Shown here in pieces: positions 35,501 through 46,309 of a stretch of 64,000 bases of DNA. Location of the stretch: NCBI RefSeq assembly GCF_041381155.1, contig NC_091135.1:58169997-58233996 (forward strand), written 5' to 3'. A program made the position numbers and the translations under genes. Every line of letters starts with the position of its first letter. The stretch's first letter is position 1. The DNA comes from Argopecten irradians (taxonomy: Eukaryota; Mollusca; Bivalvia; Pectinida; Pectinidae). The notes under the pieces were generated by a model. That model did no database searches. It was not told the DNA's origin and was given only the letters and a program-made list of their open reading frames with translations.

Positions 35501-38170
35501 TTTCCTTCTCGGAGGAGACCTTAGGACCCCCAAAAAACAAAATCTCTCGCCTTAAGCCCTTACAAAATCATCAAAATACATCGTGAAACTCATATCTCAG
35601 TCATTCTAAATTGTAATATCTTTATCAGGGTCTCCCCCCGAACCCCCAAAACACCACAATGCTCGCAAATTTGGCCAATTTTAGTACTCATTAATTTCCT
35701 GTTATATTCTACATAGTACACTTGCGTATATATATGTAGAATGCGAGTTTTACCGATTTTTTTTATTTAGAACGCTAGATCGTCTCATGATGGTCAATAG
35801 GCTATCTAGTGTGCTGTGGTCTGTGCGTATACTTTTAAAATTTACTAAGGTCGACAGGTTTCTTATTTCCAAAACTCCGCACGGTTAGAAAATATAATGA
35901 AGCGGTCTTGTAAATGATTTGTGTTTTATAAGAAATATATGTTGTTTCATGGTCCTGTGTTAGTTGAACTATTACATGTGTATCTTGTCCACGAGTACAT
36001 GTCATCCATATTAGGTCATTGTATCTAGTTTCTGTGTTTTGTGTCCCGTCTTTTTTATCGGCCGTGCGTGTATTGTTACTACTGTACATGTTATTTTATT
36101 TCGTACACATCCGTAAAACTCATTATAGAACTTTAAGAAAATAAATAAGTCTAGCCCTTTCTGTGCGGTGTTCTGAAGGATTAAGCTTCAAATAGGAAAT
36201 ATAGAGGTGTGCAGTACGTACATAAGGCGGGATAGGGGCATCGTGGTATCATAGGGTTTTGGATAGGGTATGAAGGGTGGCGTTTTTTTTTTTTTTTTTT
36301 ATAAATATGCATTATATGTACATGTATGTGCATGTAGCATGTAGTTTCATTGTAATTTGGGTCCATTTTCTTGTAAAGTTATATTTCTTTTTGTTGGTTT
36401 AACTTTAAAGTCTATGTTTTGAGTTTTAAGTTACAGACAAAAGTCAAGCACAACCCCCTTGAACCTGAGTCAGTGACACACACGTACACGGTGTCAAATG
36501 GCTTTTAAAGATGCTCCACCGCCGACAGAGCATAAATGATATTCACCATTCGTACAATAATTGGTGTTTAATCGTGTATATATATGTCTAATTAACACAA
36601 ACAATAATATAGAATAATTTATTTCGCCTTTGGTGCATGCGCAATCAGTACTTCATTCCATATAGGATATAGTAACACAGATTTTTTTCGGGATGCAATT
36701 AATTATATTTCATGTTTTTAACTTGAAATAAAATTAGAAGCTCACAAACTGTTCAATGGTGGTAATGGTGTAAAGTAAGTAACTTTTGTAACTGAAGAAA
36801 AATACTAAATCGTCTGCTCCTGTTTTTGATAGTTAAAATTTACCATTTGTCAGCGGTGGAGCATCTTTAACATACTGAACGTAACAATTTTATAGCCCAG
36901 AATATGACGATAAGAATGAGTAAGCTATCGTTTTTATTATATCATTGTATGTTATAGATTATATATTATATACGGATTCATTTCCACTATTCAATATAGC
37001 AACTACACGTAGCGCGACTGTTTTAAATATCTATAATCGCCAATACCGCAACACTGCCCCATTGAGTTTCCCGGCTCTTGTCACAGCTGTTGGTCTCAGA
37101 TGACGTCACGAATCTACGGCCACCTGGTGATATCAGGGGCGATAAGCGATGCGATCGTTCTAGACAAGGGTCGTTGTTGACTTCGTTTCAAGCACATTTT
37201 ATGGAAATTACGTCAAATACAACCTGTATTTTTTGTTGGAAATCATAAAGTGCACCACAATAAACAAATATCAACACAAAAATAGCATATTTAAAATCTG
37301 TTTTTATCACCTTTAAACAAATTTCACAAAACAAGAAAACTTTGATCAAATTTGTCGTAGAGCACTTGTACTAATGTTTTCAGTCATAGTATTTTTAAGT
37401 AGTACTAAATTCATTTTTTTTTTTCAACTTTACATTTATTCTTTAGAAAAGGTAGACTATCAAAATTAAGTACTATTACCTGGAATGTCCGCTTGCCCTG
37501 ACCTACGATCTCAAAGCTGAGCTCTTTCTTATTGGCTTCCTTGACAACGTCTGGCGCGGCCTGGAATCTATAACCAGCGAGACAGAACGCTCCCTTCTGT
37601 TTCTTGTCCTTCTTGTTCTCATAATAGTAAAGGCGATCATCTTTGATCACACACCAACGCTTTTGGAGTTTGGCCATCAAAATTAACCCTACAGAATCAT
37701 ACGAATCTAAATCATATACCGTAATAGGTGAGACATTTAAAGTCACAAGTGTCTTTCAACTATATGTGTCTTAAATGGAGGCAAAGTAAATTCACATCTG
37801 TATTAGCCAATATAGAGAGACACAAAACTTAAAACTTGTGCTGTATCTTATACCAACACAGAAACTTAAAGATTATATACATGGAGACAAAACTATGTGT
37901 GTTTCATTAGAAATAAAACAGAAAGTTTAGATTACCCTTTTTCTGTTTCTTTTCCAAGAATCCTGCGATTACTTCATCCTTTAAGTCTTGAGCAGCGACA
38001 TCAGGGAATTCTGGGGAAAGTTCAATTCATTAAAAACAACATCAAAACCTGTAAGTCTTAAAGGTGGTTTTCTTTCAATCATTTTGTTTCCCCGTTACTA
38101 TACTGAAAATAGCAGATTTATAATTCAAATCAGGCCTGTGATATGCCGTAATATCAACAGCAGAAGCCAT
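26011..38170 (-). CDS. Src kinase-associated phosphoprotein (SKAP-like) adaptor, PH + SH3
   Basis: Minus-strand exons 38104-38170 (tentative first), 37936-38010, 37480-37688, 26980-27061 and 26011-26570 join in frame to about 330 residues. The PH domain runs from AGFLEKKQKKG through LQKRWCVIKDDRLYYYENKK, KQKGAFCLAGY and FEIVGQGKRTFQ to TKWKSAIEKV. It is followed by an acidic, tyrosine-rich linker (IYDDDPDDIYEP, EIYDDT, EMYEDC), a proline-rich stretch, and a C-terminal SH3 (LYYGKWDFSG, DELTFKKGDMIHIISKEF, WWVGELQGSFGLVPKKHLVP). Order and motifs match SKAP1/SKAP2, cytosolic adaptors phosphorylated by Src-family kinases. The N-terminal SKAP dimerisation segment is not seen. SKAP1 versus SKAP2 cannot be decided, so no symbol is given. 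Confidence 0.88.
26571..26979 (-). other. SKAP-like intron
   Basis: A 409-bp intron. TATAAC repeats and AGTGTTTTACTGTA near 26780 resemble worn ends of a pogo/Tc1-like element, too degraded to call. Confidence 0.4.
26980..27061 (-). CDS. SKAP-like exon: end of PH domain
   Basis: Acceptor TTCTTCAG (27069-27062), donor GTAAGT. It encodes FVALNTDEYTKWKSAIEKVT then GTQKIYD, the C-terminal PH helix with its conserved W. Enters in phase 0 and leaves in phase 1. Confidence 0.9.
27090..28935. repeat. 37-bp satellite in SKAP-like intron
   Basis: About 49 units of CCACAACAAACCCTAAACCA plus ATGTCCCCCTAATACAT. The variable part is the 3' piece (AATACAT, AACACAT, TTATACAT, AGAGCAT, AGTGCAT, TATAGTGCAT). 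It begins about 30 bp from the exon at 26980-27061. Confidence 0.95.
30606..33235 (+). mobile_element. GATCCC-family hairpin element nested in the previous one
   Basis: 5' end CAAGAGATCCCAGAGGGATC with GCGCCCACC downstream. The monomers carry CCAAGATGGCCGCCTGTCGG plus CCATCTTG. The 3' end is a GGACGGA tract, then TAGCCCACCATC...GATGGTGGGCTAA. The empty site AAAAAATAA/AAATTCTA is given by the inverted host copy near 29085-29110, and no bases were duplicated. It contains the truncated elements starting at 31101. Confidence 0.8.
31101..32700 (+). mobile_element. Truncated pearl-type element carrying TTAA element copy 1
   Basis: 5' end CAAGAAGGCCCAGAGGGCCT then GCTCACCTGG. Two monomers follow, then TTAA at 31588-31591 and the left part of TTAA element family E (from 31592). 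Both are cut near 32700, where the sequence jumps back into GATCCC monomers. The complete version is at 56468-60410, so about 2.65 kb is missing here. Confidence 0.75.
34352..37312 (-). mobile_element. TTAA-flanked element family E, copy 2 (2.96 kb)
   Basis: Bordered by TTAA (34348-34351 and 37313-37316) with inverted ends AGGTGATAAAAACAGA. The orientation is opposite to the copies at 31592 and 56957. Inverted TGACGTCA-containing blocks lie near both ends (about 34549 and 37103). No transposase frame. It carries a 105-bp palindromic insertion at 35231-35335. It lies in the SKAP-like intron between the exons 26980-27061 and 37480-37688, about 170 bp from the latter. Confidence 0.85.
35231..35335. 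mobile_element. 105-bp palindromic MITE with 9-bp target duplication
   Basis: Inverted ends TAGTCCGCTAAACCTGCCTA, continuing to about 26 bp, enclose an AT-rich centre. The sequence is flanked by GTTCAGATC on both sides (35222-35230, 35336-35344). The related element at 56957-59505 has one GTTCAGATC (on its minus strand) and no insert, so it gives the empty site. A 9-bp duplication suggests a Mutator-like mechanism; this is an inference. Confidence 0.85.
37480..37688 (-). CDS. SKAP-like exon: main part of PH domain
   Basis: Acceptor TTCTGTAG, donor GTAATA, 209 bp, entering in phase 1 and leaving in phase 0. It encodes LILMAKLQKRWCVIKDDRLY then YYENKKDKKQKGAFCLAGYR and SFEIVGQGKRTFQ. The QKRWC and LYYYxxxKDKKQKGxF blocks are typical SKAP PH motifs. 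Confidence 0.93.
37936..38010 (-). CDS. SKAP-like exon: start of PH domain
   Basis: Acceptor TTCCCCAG (38018-38011), donor GTAATC. It encodes FPDVAAQDLKDEVIAGFLEK then KQKK, matching the FPPAAQDLxxVIKAGYLEKRRKD segment of SKAP proteins. The phase fits the exon at 37480-37688. Confidence 0.92.
38104..38170 (-). CDS. Possible first coding exon of SKAP-like gene
   Basis: An ATG in strong start context (A at -3, G at +4) opens MASAVDITAYHRPDLNYKSA then IF. A donor at TCA/GTATAG, 93 bp upstream of the next exon, gives the right phase. The donor is weak. If this is the true start, the protein lacks the SKAP N-terminal dimerisation segment. The exon could instead be an internal exon, or not be used. 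Confidence 0.4.
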
Positions 38171-38696
38171 GATGGCGTCCCCGGGTAACGTGAGTGAAGC
38201 AGTGAACACATGTGTGATTTTCTCGGTTAATTTATTCTGAGTTTTATATATTATTATATAGTAACACTCTGCATGGTAGTGCGTCGGCAGAGTTTGTAAC
38301 AGCTGTCTCCCTTTGTACGGACTGTTCTTGTTAACATGTTCGTCAGTTTGGGGGAATTCTAGTTCATTTTTAACACAAAGGCATGTATATGCCTTGTGTT
38401 TATACAAGCACGTATGGCTGACCTACTCATTTAAATGCGGTTGACCTGTCATTTAAATGCGATTTTTTCTTTATCTTCTTCTTATTCATACCTACCTTCC
38501 ATTACACATCTTTGAATTAACGAATATCTATAATGATGATTTAATTTGGGAATAAGATACCAAGGACTCATAAAAAAAGTACGATTAAAGTCGCTATTTA
38601 CGTACAATGGTCAAGACAAATTTACATAAGTTATGGTGATTTCTGCCAGTCATTTGCATATGTGTACGTATCTGCGCAACTTCCGGTTGAAAGAAG
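38171..38696. other. Flank upstream of the possible SKAP-like start
   Basis: Contains a short GC-rich patch (CCCCGGGTAACG) just upstream of the candidate ATG. No further SKAP exon was recognised up to the window's next repeats, so this may hold the promoter. Confidence 0.3.
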
Positions 38697-38704
38697 GTCA
38701 CACA

Positions 38705-38854
38705 CAGAGACTTAGATATAATAGGGTGGCGTCTGTCAAAGCTGTAATTAGAAACGCGATGCACTCTGGGATAGCAGGGGGATAACTTCCACAGCGGGTG
38801 TCGTCTATTAGGGTTATGAGGAAGCTACTTGACCCTATTATATCTAAGTCTCTG
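38705..38854. mobile_element. 150-bp hAT-like MITE
   Basis: Perfect 22-bp terminal inverted repeats beginning CAGAGACTTAGATATAATAG. Flanked by GTCACACA (38697-38704) and GTCACACT (38855-38862), an 8-bp duplication with one change. The CAGAG ends and 8-bp duplication fit the hAT superfamily. No coding capacity. Confidence 0.88.
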
Positions 38855-38862
38855 GTCACACT

Positions 38863-39934
38863 AAAGACAAGATTTTGCCGATATTATTACGTGTAAATAT
38901 GAAATAATGTTCAGCATTTATATATAAAGCAATTGATATTAACAAAACAATCATGAACGGCCATGAGCGAGGTCTTTGTAACACGTGTGTAAAACTAGGA
39001 AACTTGTGAAGTGAAATCGGTTGATTGCTGGGATCTGACGCACTATTCCATACTCAGTACATACTCGTAGGGCCTACAACAATATATATCGTACAGTAGG
39101 CCTATGTTGTACCGATATTATTTAAGCATTGATATAATGACAATCCTCATCAGACATATGCCAAATGAAGTGGAAGTTCTCTGTACTTTTAGAATCTCGA
39201 TCGTTACAGTCTTCACGACATGCCGGAAAATGTTCTTGATACAATAGATAAAGTTGTCGTACATGTGATGTCGATCTTATTATATAAATTACGTGAAGCA
39301 TTATCCAAATAAAACAACCTGCCTGTTAAACTGTTTACTAAATAGAGTATTAACAACAAAACTTGTCGGAAGCGACAGTTCTTTGTTTAGAGAGTGTGTC
39401 TACGACATTCTTTTGTGACACATATGTGTTAGTCACGTGATTATTCAGTGTGGGAAAAAACACGCATGTATGTTTGTTTACGTAATGTCTGATTGCTGAA
39501 TATAAACAAATACGGACACATACTGCTTGGCTTACAACCGATGTTGACCATGCTTATATTTTGATACACTGGAGAACATAGACTTCATGAGGACAGCAGA
39601 ATAGTTCTTCAATACATCGATGTTTACAGTATATGGCTGTTTTAAATTACAACCGGTAGGTATCACATGCATATATGGCAAACTTCACAGTAATATTTTG
39701 AGAGATGGATTTATTTACCACGGCTGATTAATTTGTAATTATTGACCTTAGCTAAGATATTTGTGTTTATGATTGTATCAATTTCCAAAAGAAATAATGT
39801 AACGTTAAATAAAATCTGTAAATTAAAGTTTAGTACCTGCTATTTTAATGTATTTAAAAGACAATATAGCATCTTTTTTATTATTTTTAACCAGCGAATT
39901 GAAATTAAAACTGGGGAAAATGTAGAGATGAAAA
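38863..39934. other. Intergenic AT-rich sequence
   Basis: No gene or known repeat family seen. The frame at 39742-40086 runs into the next element and has no recognisable domain. Confidence 0.4.
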
Positions 39935-42900
39935 CAAGAGGCCCAAAGGGCCTTAACGGTCATCTGACTACCTTGGCAATAGTAAAATTAATTTTATATG
40001 GTGTCACTTTGTCAGGGACCATGTCAGGATCATTTTCAATTTTTTTCAACAAATTTTATTTCAAACAAGAGGCCAAAGGGCCTTAACATGTAGGAAATTA
40101 ATTAGATATAGTGTCATGGTAGCCATCTTCGATTTGGGATCAACCAGAGAGATGTTAACAAACACTTTGTCGTGACCATGTCAGGATCATTTCATGCAAG
40201 TTTCAGACAAATCGCACAGTAGAACTTGAGAAGAAGTTCAAAATGTGTTTTCAAGATGGCGGCCATCTTGGATTTCGGATCGACCCGAAAAATAACAACA
40301 CTTCTGTCGGGACCATGTCAAGATCATTTCATGCAAGTTTCAGCCAAATCGCACAGGTAGAACTTGAGAAAAAGTTCAAAATGAGTTTTAAGATGGCGGC
40401 TGTGGCCATCTTGGATTTCGAATCGACCCGAAGAATAAAACACTTTGTCAGGACCATGCCAGGATCATTTCATGCAAGTTTCAGCCAAATCGAACCGTGT
40501 AGAACTTGAGAAGAAGTTCAAAATGTGTTTTCAAGATGGCGGCCATCTTGGATTTTGGATCGACCCGAAAAAATAACAACACTTTGTCGGGACCATGTCA
40601 AGATCATTTCATGCAAGTTTCAGCCAAATCGCACCGGGGGGGACGGAACTTGAGAGAAAAGTTCAAAATGAGTTTTCAAGATGGCGGCTGTGGTGGCCAT
40701 CTTGGATTTCGGATCGACCCGAAAAATAACAAACACTTTGTCGGGACCATGTCAGGATCATTTCATGCAAAGTTTCAGTCAAATCGCATCAGGTAGAACT
40801 CTTGAAGAAGTTCAAAATGTGTTTTCAAGATGGCGGCGTGTGGTGGCTACCATCTTGGATTTTGGATCGACCCGAAAAAATAACAACACTTTGTCGGGAC
40901 CATGTCAGGATCATTTCATGCAAGTTTCAGACAAATCGCATCTGGTTAGAACTTGAGAAGAAGTTCAAAATGTGTTTTCAAGATGGCGGCTGTGGCGGCC
41001 ATCTTGGATTTTGGATCGACCCGAAAAATAACAACACTTTGTCGGGACCATGTCAGGATCATTTCATGCAAGTTTCAGCCAAATCGCACTAGGTAGAACT
41101 TGAGAAGAAGTTCAAAATGTGTTTTCAAGATGGCGGCTGTGGCGGCCATCTTGGATTTCGGATCGACCCGAAAAATAACAACACTTTTGTCGGGACCATG
41201 TCAGGATCATTTCATGCAAGTTTCATCCAAAATCGCACAGGTAGAACTTGAGAAGAAGTTCAAAATGTGTTTTCAAGATGGCGGCTTTGGCGGCCATCTT
41301 GGATTTCAGATCGACCCGAAAAATAACAACACTTTGTCGGGGACCATGTCAGGATCATTTCATGCAAGTTTCAGCCAAATCGCACCGGTAGAACTTGAGT
41401 AGAAGTTCAAAATGTGTTTTTCAAGATGGCGGCTTTGGCGGCCATCTTGGATTTCAGATAGACCCGAAAAATAACAAAACTTTGTCGGGACCATATCAGG
41501 ATCAATTTCATGCAAGTTTTCAGACAAATCGCACCTGGTAGAACTTGAGAAGAAGTTCAAAATGTGTTTTCAAGATTGGCGGCTGTGGCGGCCATCTCGG
41601 ATTTCGGATCAACCCAAAAATAACAACACTTTGTCGGGACCATGTCAGGATCATTTCATGCAAGTTTCAGCCGAATCGCACTGGTAGAACTTGAGAAGGA
41701 AGTTCAAAATGTGTGTTTTTAAGATGGCGGCTGTGGCGGCCATCTTGGATTTCGGATCGACCCGAAAAATAACAACACTTTGTCGGGGACCATGTCAGGA
41801 TCATTTCATGCAAGTTTCAGCCAAATCGCACTGTTAGAACTTGAGAAGAAGTTCAAAATGTGTTTTTCAAGATGGGGGCTGTGGCGGCATTTGGCGGCCA
41901 TCTTGGATTTCGGATCGACCCGAAAAAATAACAAACCTTTGTCTGGACCATGTCAGGATCATTTCATGCAAGTTTCAGACAAATCACACTGGTAGAACTT
42001 GAGCAGAAGTTCAAAATGTGTTTTCAAGATGGCGGCTGTGGCGGCCATCTTGGATTTCGGATCGACCCGAAAAATAACAACATTTTGTCGGGACCATGTC
42101 AGGATCATTTCATGCAAGTTTCATCCAAATCGCACAGATAGAACTTGAGAAGAAGTTCAAAATGTGTTTTCAAGATGGCGGCTGTGGCAGCCATCTTGGA
42201 TTTCGGATCGACCCGTAAAAATAACAACACTTTGTCGGGACCATATCAGGATCATTTCATGCAAGTTTCATCCAAATTGCACAGGTAGTAGAACTTGAGA
42301 AGAAGTTCAAAATGTGTTTTCAAGATGGCGGCTTTGGCGGCCATCTTGGATTTCAGATCGACCCGAAAAATAACAACACTTTGTCGGGGACCATGTCAGG
42401 ATAATTTCACGCAAGTTTCAGTCAAATCGCACAGGTAGAACTTGAGAAGAAGTTCAATATGTGTTTTCAAGATGGCGGCTTTGGCGGCCATCTTGGATTT
42501 TAGATAGACCCGAAAAATAACAACACTTTGTCGGGACCATGTCAGGATCATTTCATGCAAGTTTCAGAAAAATCGCACTGGTAGAACTTGAGAAGAAGTT
42601 CAAAATGTGTTTTCAAGATGGCGGCTGTGGCGGCCATCTCGGATTTCGGATCGACCCGAAAAATAACAACACTTTGTCGGGACCATGTCAGGATCATTTC
42701 ATGCAAGTTTCAGCCAAATCGCACTGGTAGAACTTGAGAAGAAGTTAAAAATGTGTTTTCAAGATGGCGGCTGTGGCGGCCATCTTGGATTTCGGATCAA
42801 CCCGAAAAATATTAACACTTTGTCAGGACTATGTCAGGATTATTTCATGCAAGTTTCAGCCAAATCGCACAGGTAGAACTTGAGAAGAAAGTTCAAAATG

Positions 42901-42991
42901 TGAAAAGTTAACGCACGGCGCACGGCGCACGGCGCACGGACGAAACATGACGACTATAGGTCATCCTGACCCTTCGGGTCAGATGACCTAA
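39935..42991 (+). mobile_element. Hairpin-ended element with 146-bp array (GGTCATCTGAC family)
   Basis: 5' end CAAGAGGCCCAAAGGGCCTT then ACGGTCATCTGAC. The 3' end is repeated CGCACGG, then a hairpin GGTCATCCTGACCC/GGGTCAGATGACC, ending CTAA at 42991. A second, partly deleted 5' end (CAAGAGGCCAAAGGGCCTTA) lies at 40066, so two ends were captured or a 5' piece was duplicated. The 63-114 codon frames here are array artefacts. Confidence 0.8.
40130..42900. repeat. 146-bp array with palindromic ATGGCGGC core
   Basis: About 19 units, each with CAAGATGGCGGC...GGCGGCCATCTTG (a 10-13-bp stem), GATCGACCCGAAAAATAACA and CATTTCATGCAAGTTTCAGC. AAGATGGCGGC matches the known YY1 consensus. The palindrome is kept in almost every unit while the rest varies by small indels. 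Confidence 0.88.
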
Positions 42992-42994
42992 CAA

Positions 42995-44203
42995 CAAGAG
43001 ATCCCAGTGGGATCTTGGTGCCCACCAAAGAATGATCTATGTCTGACAATGGAAAGAGGGATCTTTTCCCTGCTTTTCAAAATTTTTCAAACACACTACA
43101 TATAAAATTTGAGACAGATCCCTATAGTACTTTCTAAGAAATACCTGGTAGTGGTAACAAACTTCAACAATGAAATCTAAGATGGCGGCCGGTTTGCCAT
43201 CTTGTTTATACCGATCAGTCCCGAAAGGCATTATGGATCAGTCCTTAAATGTACTATGCACAACTAGGGTACAAGGGGAAACTATGCATGGAATTTGAGA
43301 AAGATCCCTTCAGTACTTTCTGAGAAATAGCGATAAACAAACTTTAACTATCAAAATCCAAGATGGCCGTCAGTCAGTCATCTTGTTTACCGATCGGTCC
43401 CAAAATGCAATATGCACAACTAGGGTCTAGGGGAACCTGTATATGAAATTTGAGAAAGATCCCTTGCGCACTTTTTGAAATAGTGGTAATAAACTTTAAC
43501 CATTAAAATCCAAGATGGGCTGCCTGTCGGCCATCTTGTTGACCAGTCGGTCCCAAAATGCAATATGCACAACTAGGGTCCTAGGGGAACCGACATATGA
43601 AAATTGAGAAAGATCCCTCAGTACTTTTTGAGAAATAGCGGTAACAAACTTTAACTATCAAAATCCAAGATGGCCGCCTATCGGCCATCTTGTTCACCGA
43701 TCGGTCCGAAAATGGAACATGCACAACTAGGGTCCTAGGGGAACCTATATATGAAATTTGAGAGAGATCCCTTCAGTACATTTTGAGAAATAGCGGTAAC
43801 AAACTTTAACTATAACTATCACAATCCAAGATGGCCGCCTGTCGGCCATCTTGTTCACCGATCCGTCCCAAAATGCAACATGCACAACTAGGGTCCTAGG
43901 GGACCCTATATATGAAATTTGAGAAAGATCCCTTCAGTACTTTTTGAGAAATAGCGGTAACAAACTTTAACTATCAAAATCCAAGATGGCCGCCTGTCGG
44001 TCATCTTGTTCATCGATCGGTCCCAAAATGCAATATGCACAACTAGGGTCCTAAGGAAACCGACATATGAAATTTGAGAAAGATCCCTTCAGTACTTTCT
44101 GAAAAATGGCAGTTAGAAGAATTGTTAACGGACGGACGGACGGAAGGACGGACGGACGGACCACGGACCACGGACGAAAGGCGATTTGATGATGGTGGGC
44201 TAA
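42995..44203 (+). mobile_element. GATCCC-family hairpin element
   Basis: 5' end CAAGAGATCCCAGTGGGATC starts three bases after the CTAA of the preceding element. About six monomers of roughly 150-160 bp contain CCAAGATGGCCGCCTGTCGG plus CCATCTTG and CTAGGGTCCTAGGGGAACC. The 3' end is a GGACGGACGGAAGGACGG tract and GATGATGGTGGGCTAA. The last 45 bases region is duplicated (see 44188-44277). Confidence 0.85.
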
Positions 44204-44277
44204 TGAGGCCTCCTACTGAGTAAACTATATCCGATGATGGTGGGCTAATAAGGCCTCCTACTGAGTAAACTATGCCA
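44188..44277. repeat. 45-bp tandem duplication of element end plus flank
   Basis: GATGATGGTGGGCTAATGAG...ACTATATCC (44188-44232) is followed by a second copy with two or three changes. Each copy joins the element's 3' terminus to about 29 bases of host flank. Confidence 0.85.
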
Positions 44278-46300
44278 AATTAATTTTTATTTTTGATTTT
44301 GAAATATTTGTATATTAATTAGCTCAATTTACCATGCAATCTGAGTGAGATATATCCAATTTGATTATGTAGTATATATCCTAATTATTAAACTACATAA
44401 TTATGCATATGTCATCATGCAGAATTAGAATACATTCATTCCAGATTTGGCTGATCAATCATGAATATCACAGAGCTACATGTCCTCTATTATGAAGTCA
44501 TTCAAACAGATATGATTGCAGTGTGATTCTCAATTGATCCATGTGAAAATTACAAAAAGTCATGATATATGTATATGATGACGAAAAATTGTTATTTAAA
44601 TTTTGTTTAAAAAACTAACTTTTTATCAAGTGACATTTGATATTTTTTATCTGGAAATTATTTTGTGCAATTTTAAGTTCAGAGATTTACATTTCAAAAT
44701 TTAATTTGCCTTGTATTTAGAATCTAAATATTTTTTTTTGTAATCTTTTTGTCATTGATCATAATAATCCTAAAGGTTTTATTCTCGAAGAAATGAAGAG
44801 CTTCCTAAATGTATGTTTTATTGTTTTTGAAGAAATGTACAAGAAATGAAATCTGTATCGCCCTTCTAAAATAATGGAGACTGTCATCAATGCCGACCTC
44901 ACTGCTGGTACAAATGTGTAGTCTGATCCAAATCCTTAATTTATACTGGGTATATACTTAGCTGTTATGAATATGTTTTTAATTAATAAAAAGAATGGTC
45001 ATTATATTATAGCTATAAGGCCTTCCATTTTGTAATTGATCAAAACCCCTCCTTGGGAAGCAGTGGCCTTATGGCTATATACATTGAGTCATCAAATTAC
45101 CACCACCTGTGTTCCAAGTTGGGCAGTTGCCTGCAGGTACTAATAGTAGGTCGATGTTTTTTCTGAATACTCTTGCTTTTCCTTCACCTCTCTTCCACCT
45201 CAAGGTCCGTAAATGAATAAAAAATAAATACCTTTCCTATACTGCCTCCCTACACCCCTTTTGTCAGAGGAATGGCAAGGATCATATTTGAAATATTTTT
45301 TTCATTTTTAAGATCAAAGTTGTATGAATTTACAGTCCTTTGAATATGAAAATATTATTAGGATTGTTAATAAGGTATCTCAATTGAAAAAAACCCAAAT
45401 AGTGATGAATACATCTTGTACCAGTATATAAAAATATATCATTCTTCACACATGCAAAATCTATTAATGTTTTCTTCTTTATTACATGTATTTCAGACAC
45501 TGAAGTAGACCGCGATGACAGAAAGACATATGCTGTTCACAAAAAGACACTAAAAACAACATGTGAATTATTTTAAAGTTAATGTTAACAAAGAAGAAAG
45601 AAACCAAATGAAGAAAATGAAAACTCATGGATTTTGACCAAACTCATCAATTATAAAATATGATTGTGTCTCCTCATATAAAACCTATTCCATCTTTGCA
45701 TATTACAGAATTGCCTCCCTTGCGGGTATGTATCCATTATGATGTCATTATTTTGTGTGTGAAATTCTGGTAGATTTCTCTTAAAAGTATGATATTATGC
45801 CTGCAAACACACGACATCACAATCAATACCGACCCGCTAGGGCAGATAACTTTATGCAAATACAGAATATCATTAGTCAATATATATACTATGAAGTAAT
45901 GACTGTGCTGCTGTTATATAACAAAATGTATATTTTGAATTGAGCATTTAGGGGATTATATGTAGATTGACATGCATGTTGTCCTGTAATTATGGTATTT
46001 ATTTCTAATTTTTATGTGTACTACCATTCAATATTTTATTTATGAATGTATAAAAAAAAGAAAGAAATAAGAATTTATATGAAATACAATACACTATTAT
46101 TTAGTTGTCACTTTTGTTATTTTTCAGAAATAAGAGCTATTCCAGTAAAACATCTTTCACAAACCCCTAGACTCCAGATTTGCTTAGATATTCAAACAAC
46201 AGCTGTTACAGCAGGTTTTTTTTTATTTATTTCTTTTAAGCCAGAAGTTACCAAAGATGATTTTAATGAAATAACTCTTGTTAAGCACCATTTGATTTTT
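44278..46300. other. AT-rich intergenic sequence
   Basis: No gene or structured repeat recognised. The frame at 46046-46324 has no known domain. Confidence 0.4.
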
Positions 46301-46309
46301 AGACGCTTT

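Noticed and set aside
40243-42876. Chain of 63-114 codon frames with recurring MSGSFHASF peptides
   Set aside because: Artefact of the 146-bp array; the frames shift between units and no splice or start context is shared.
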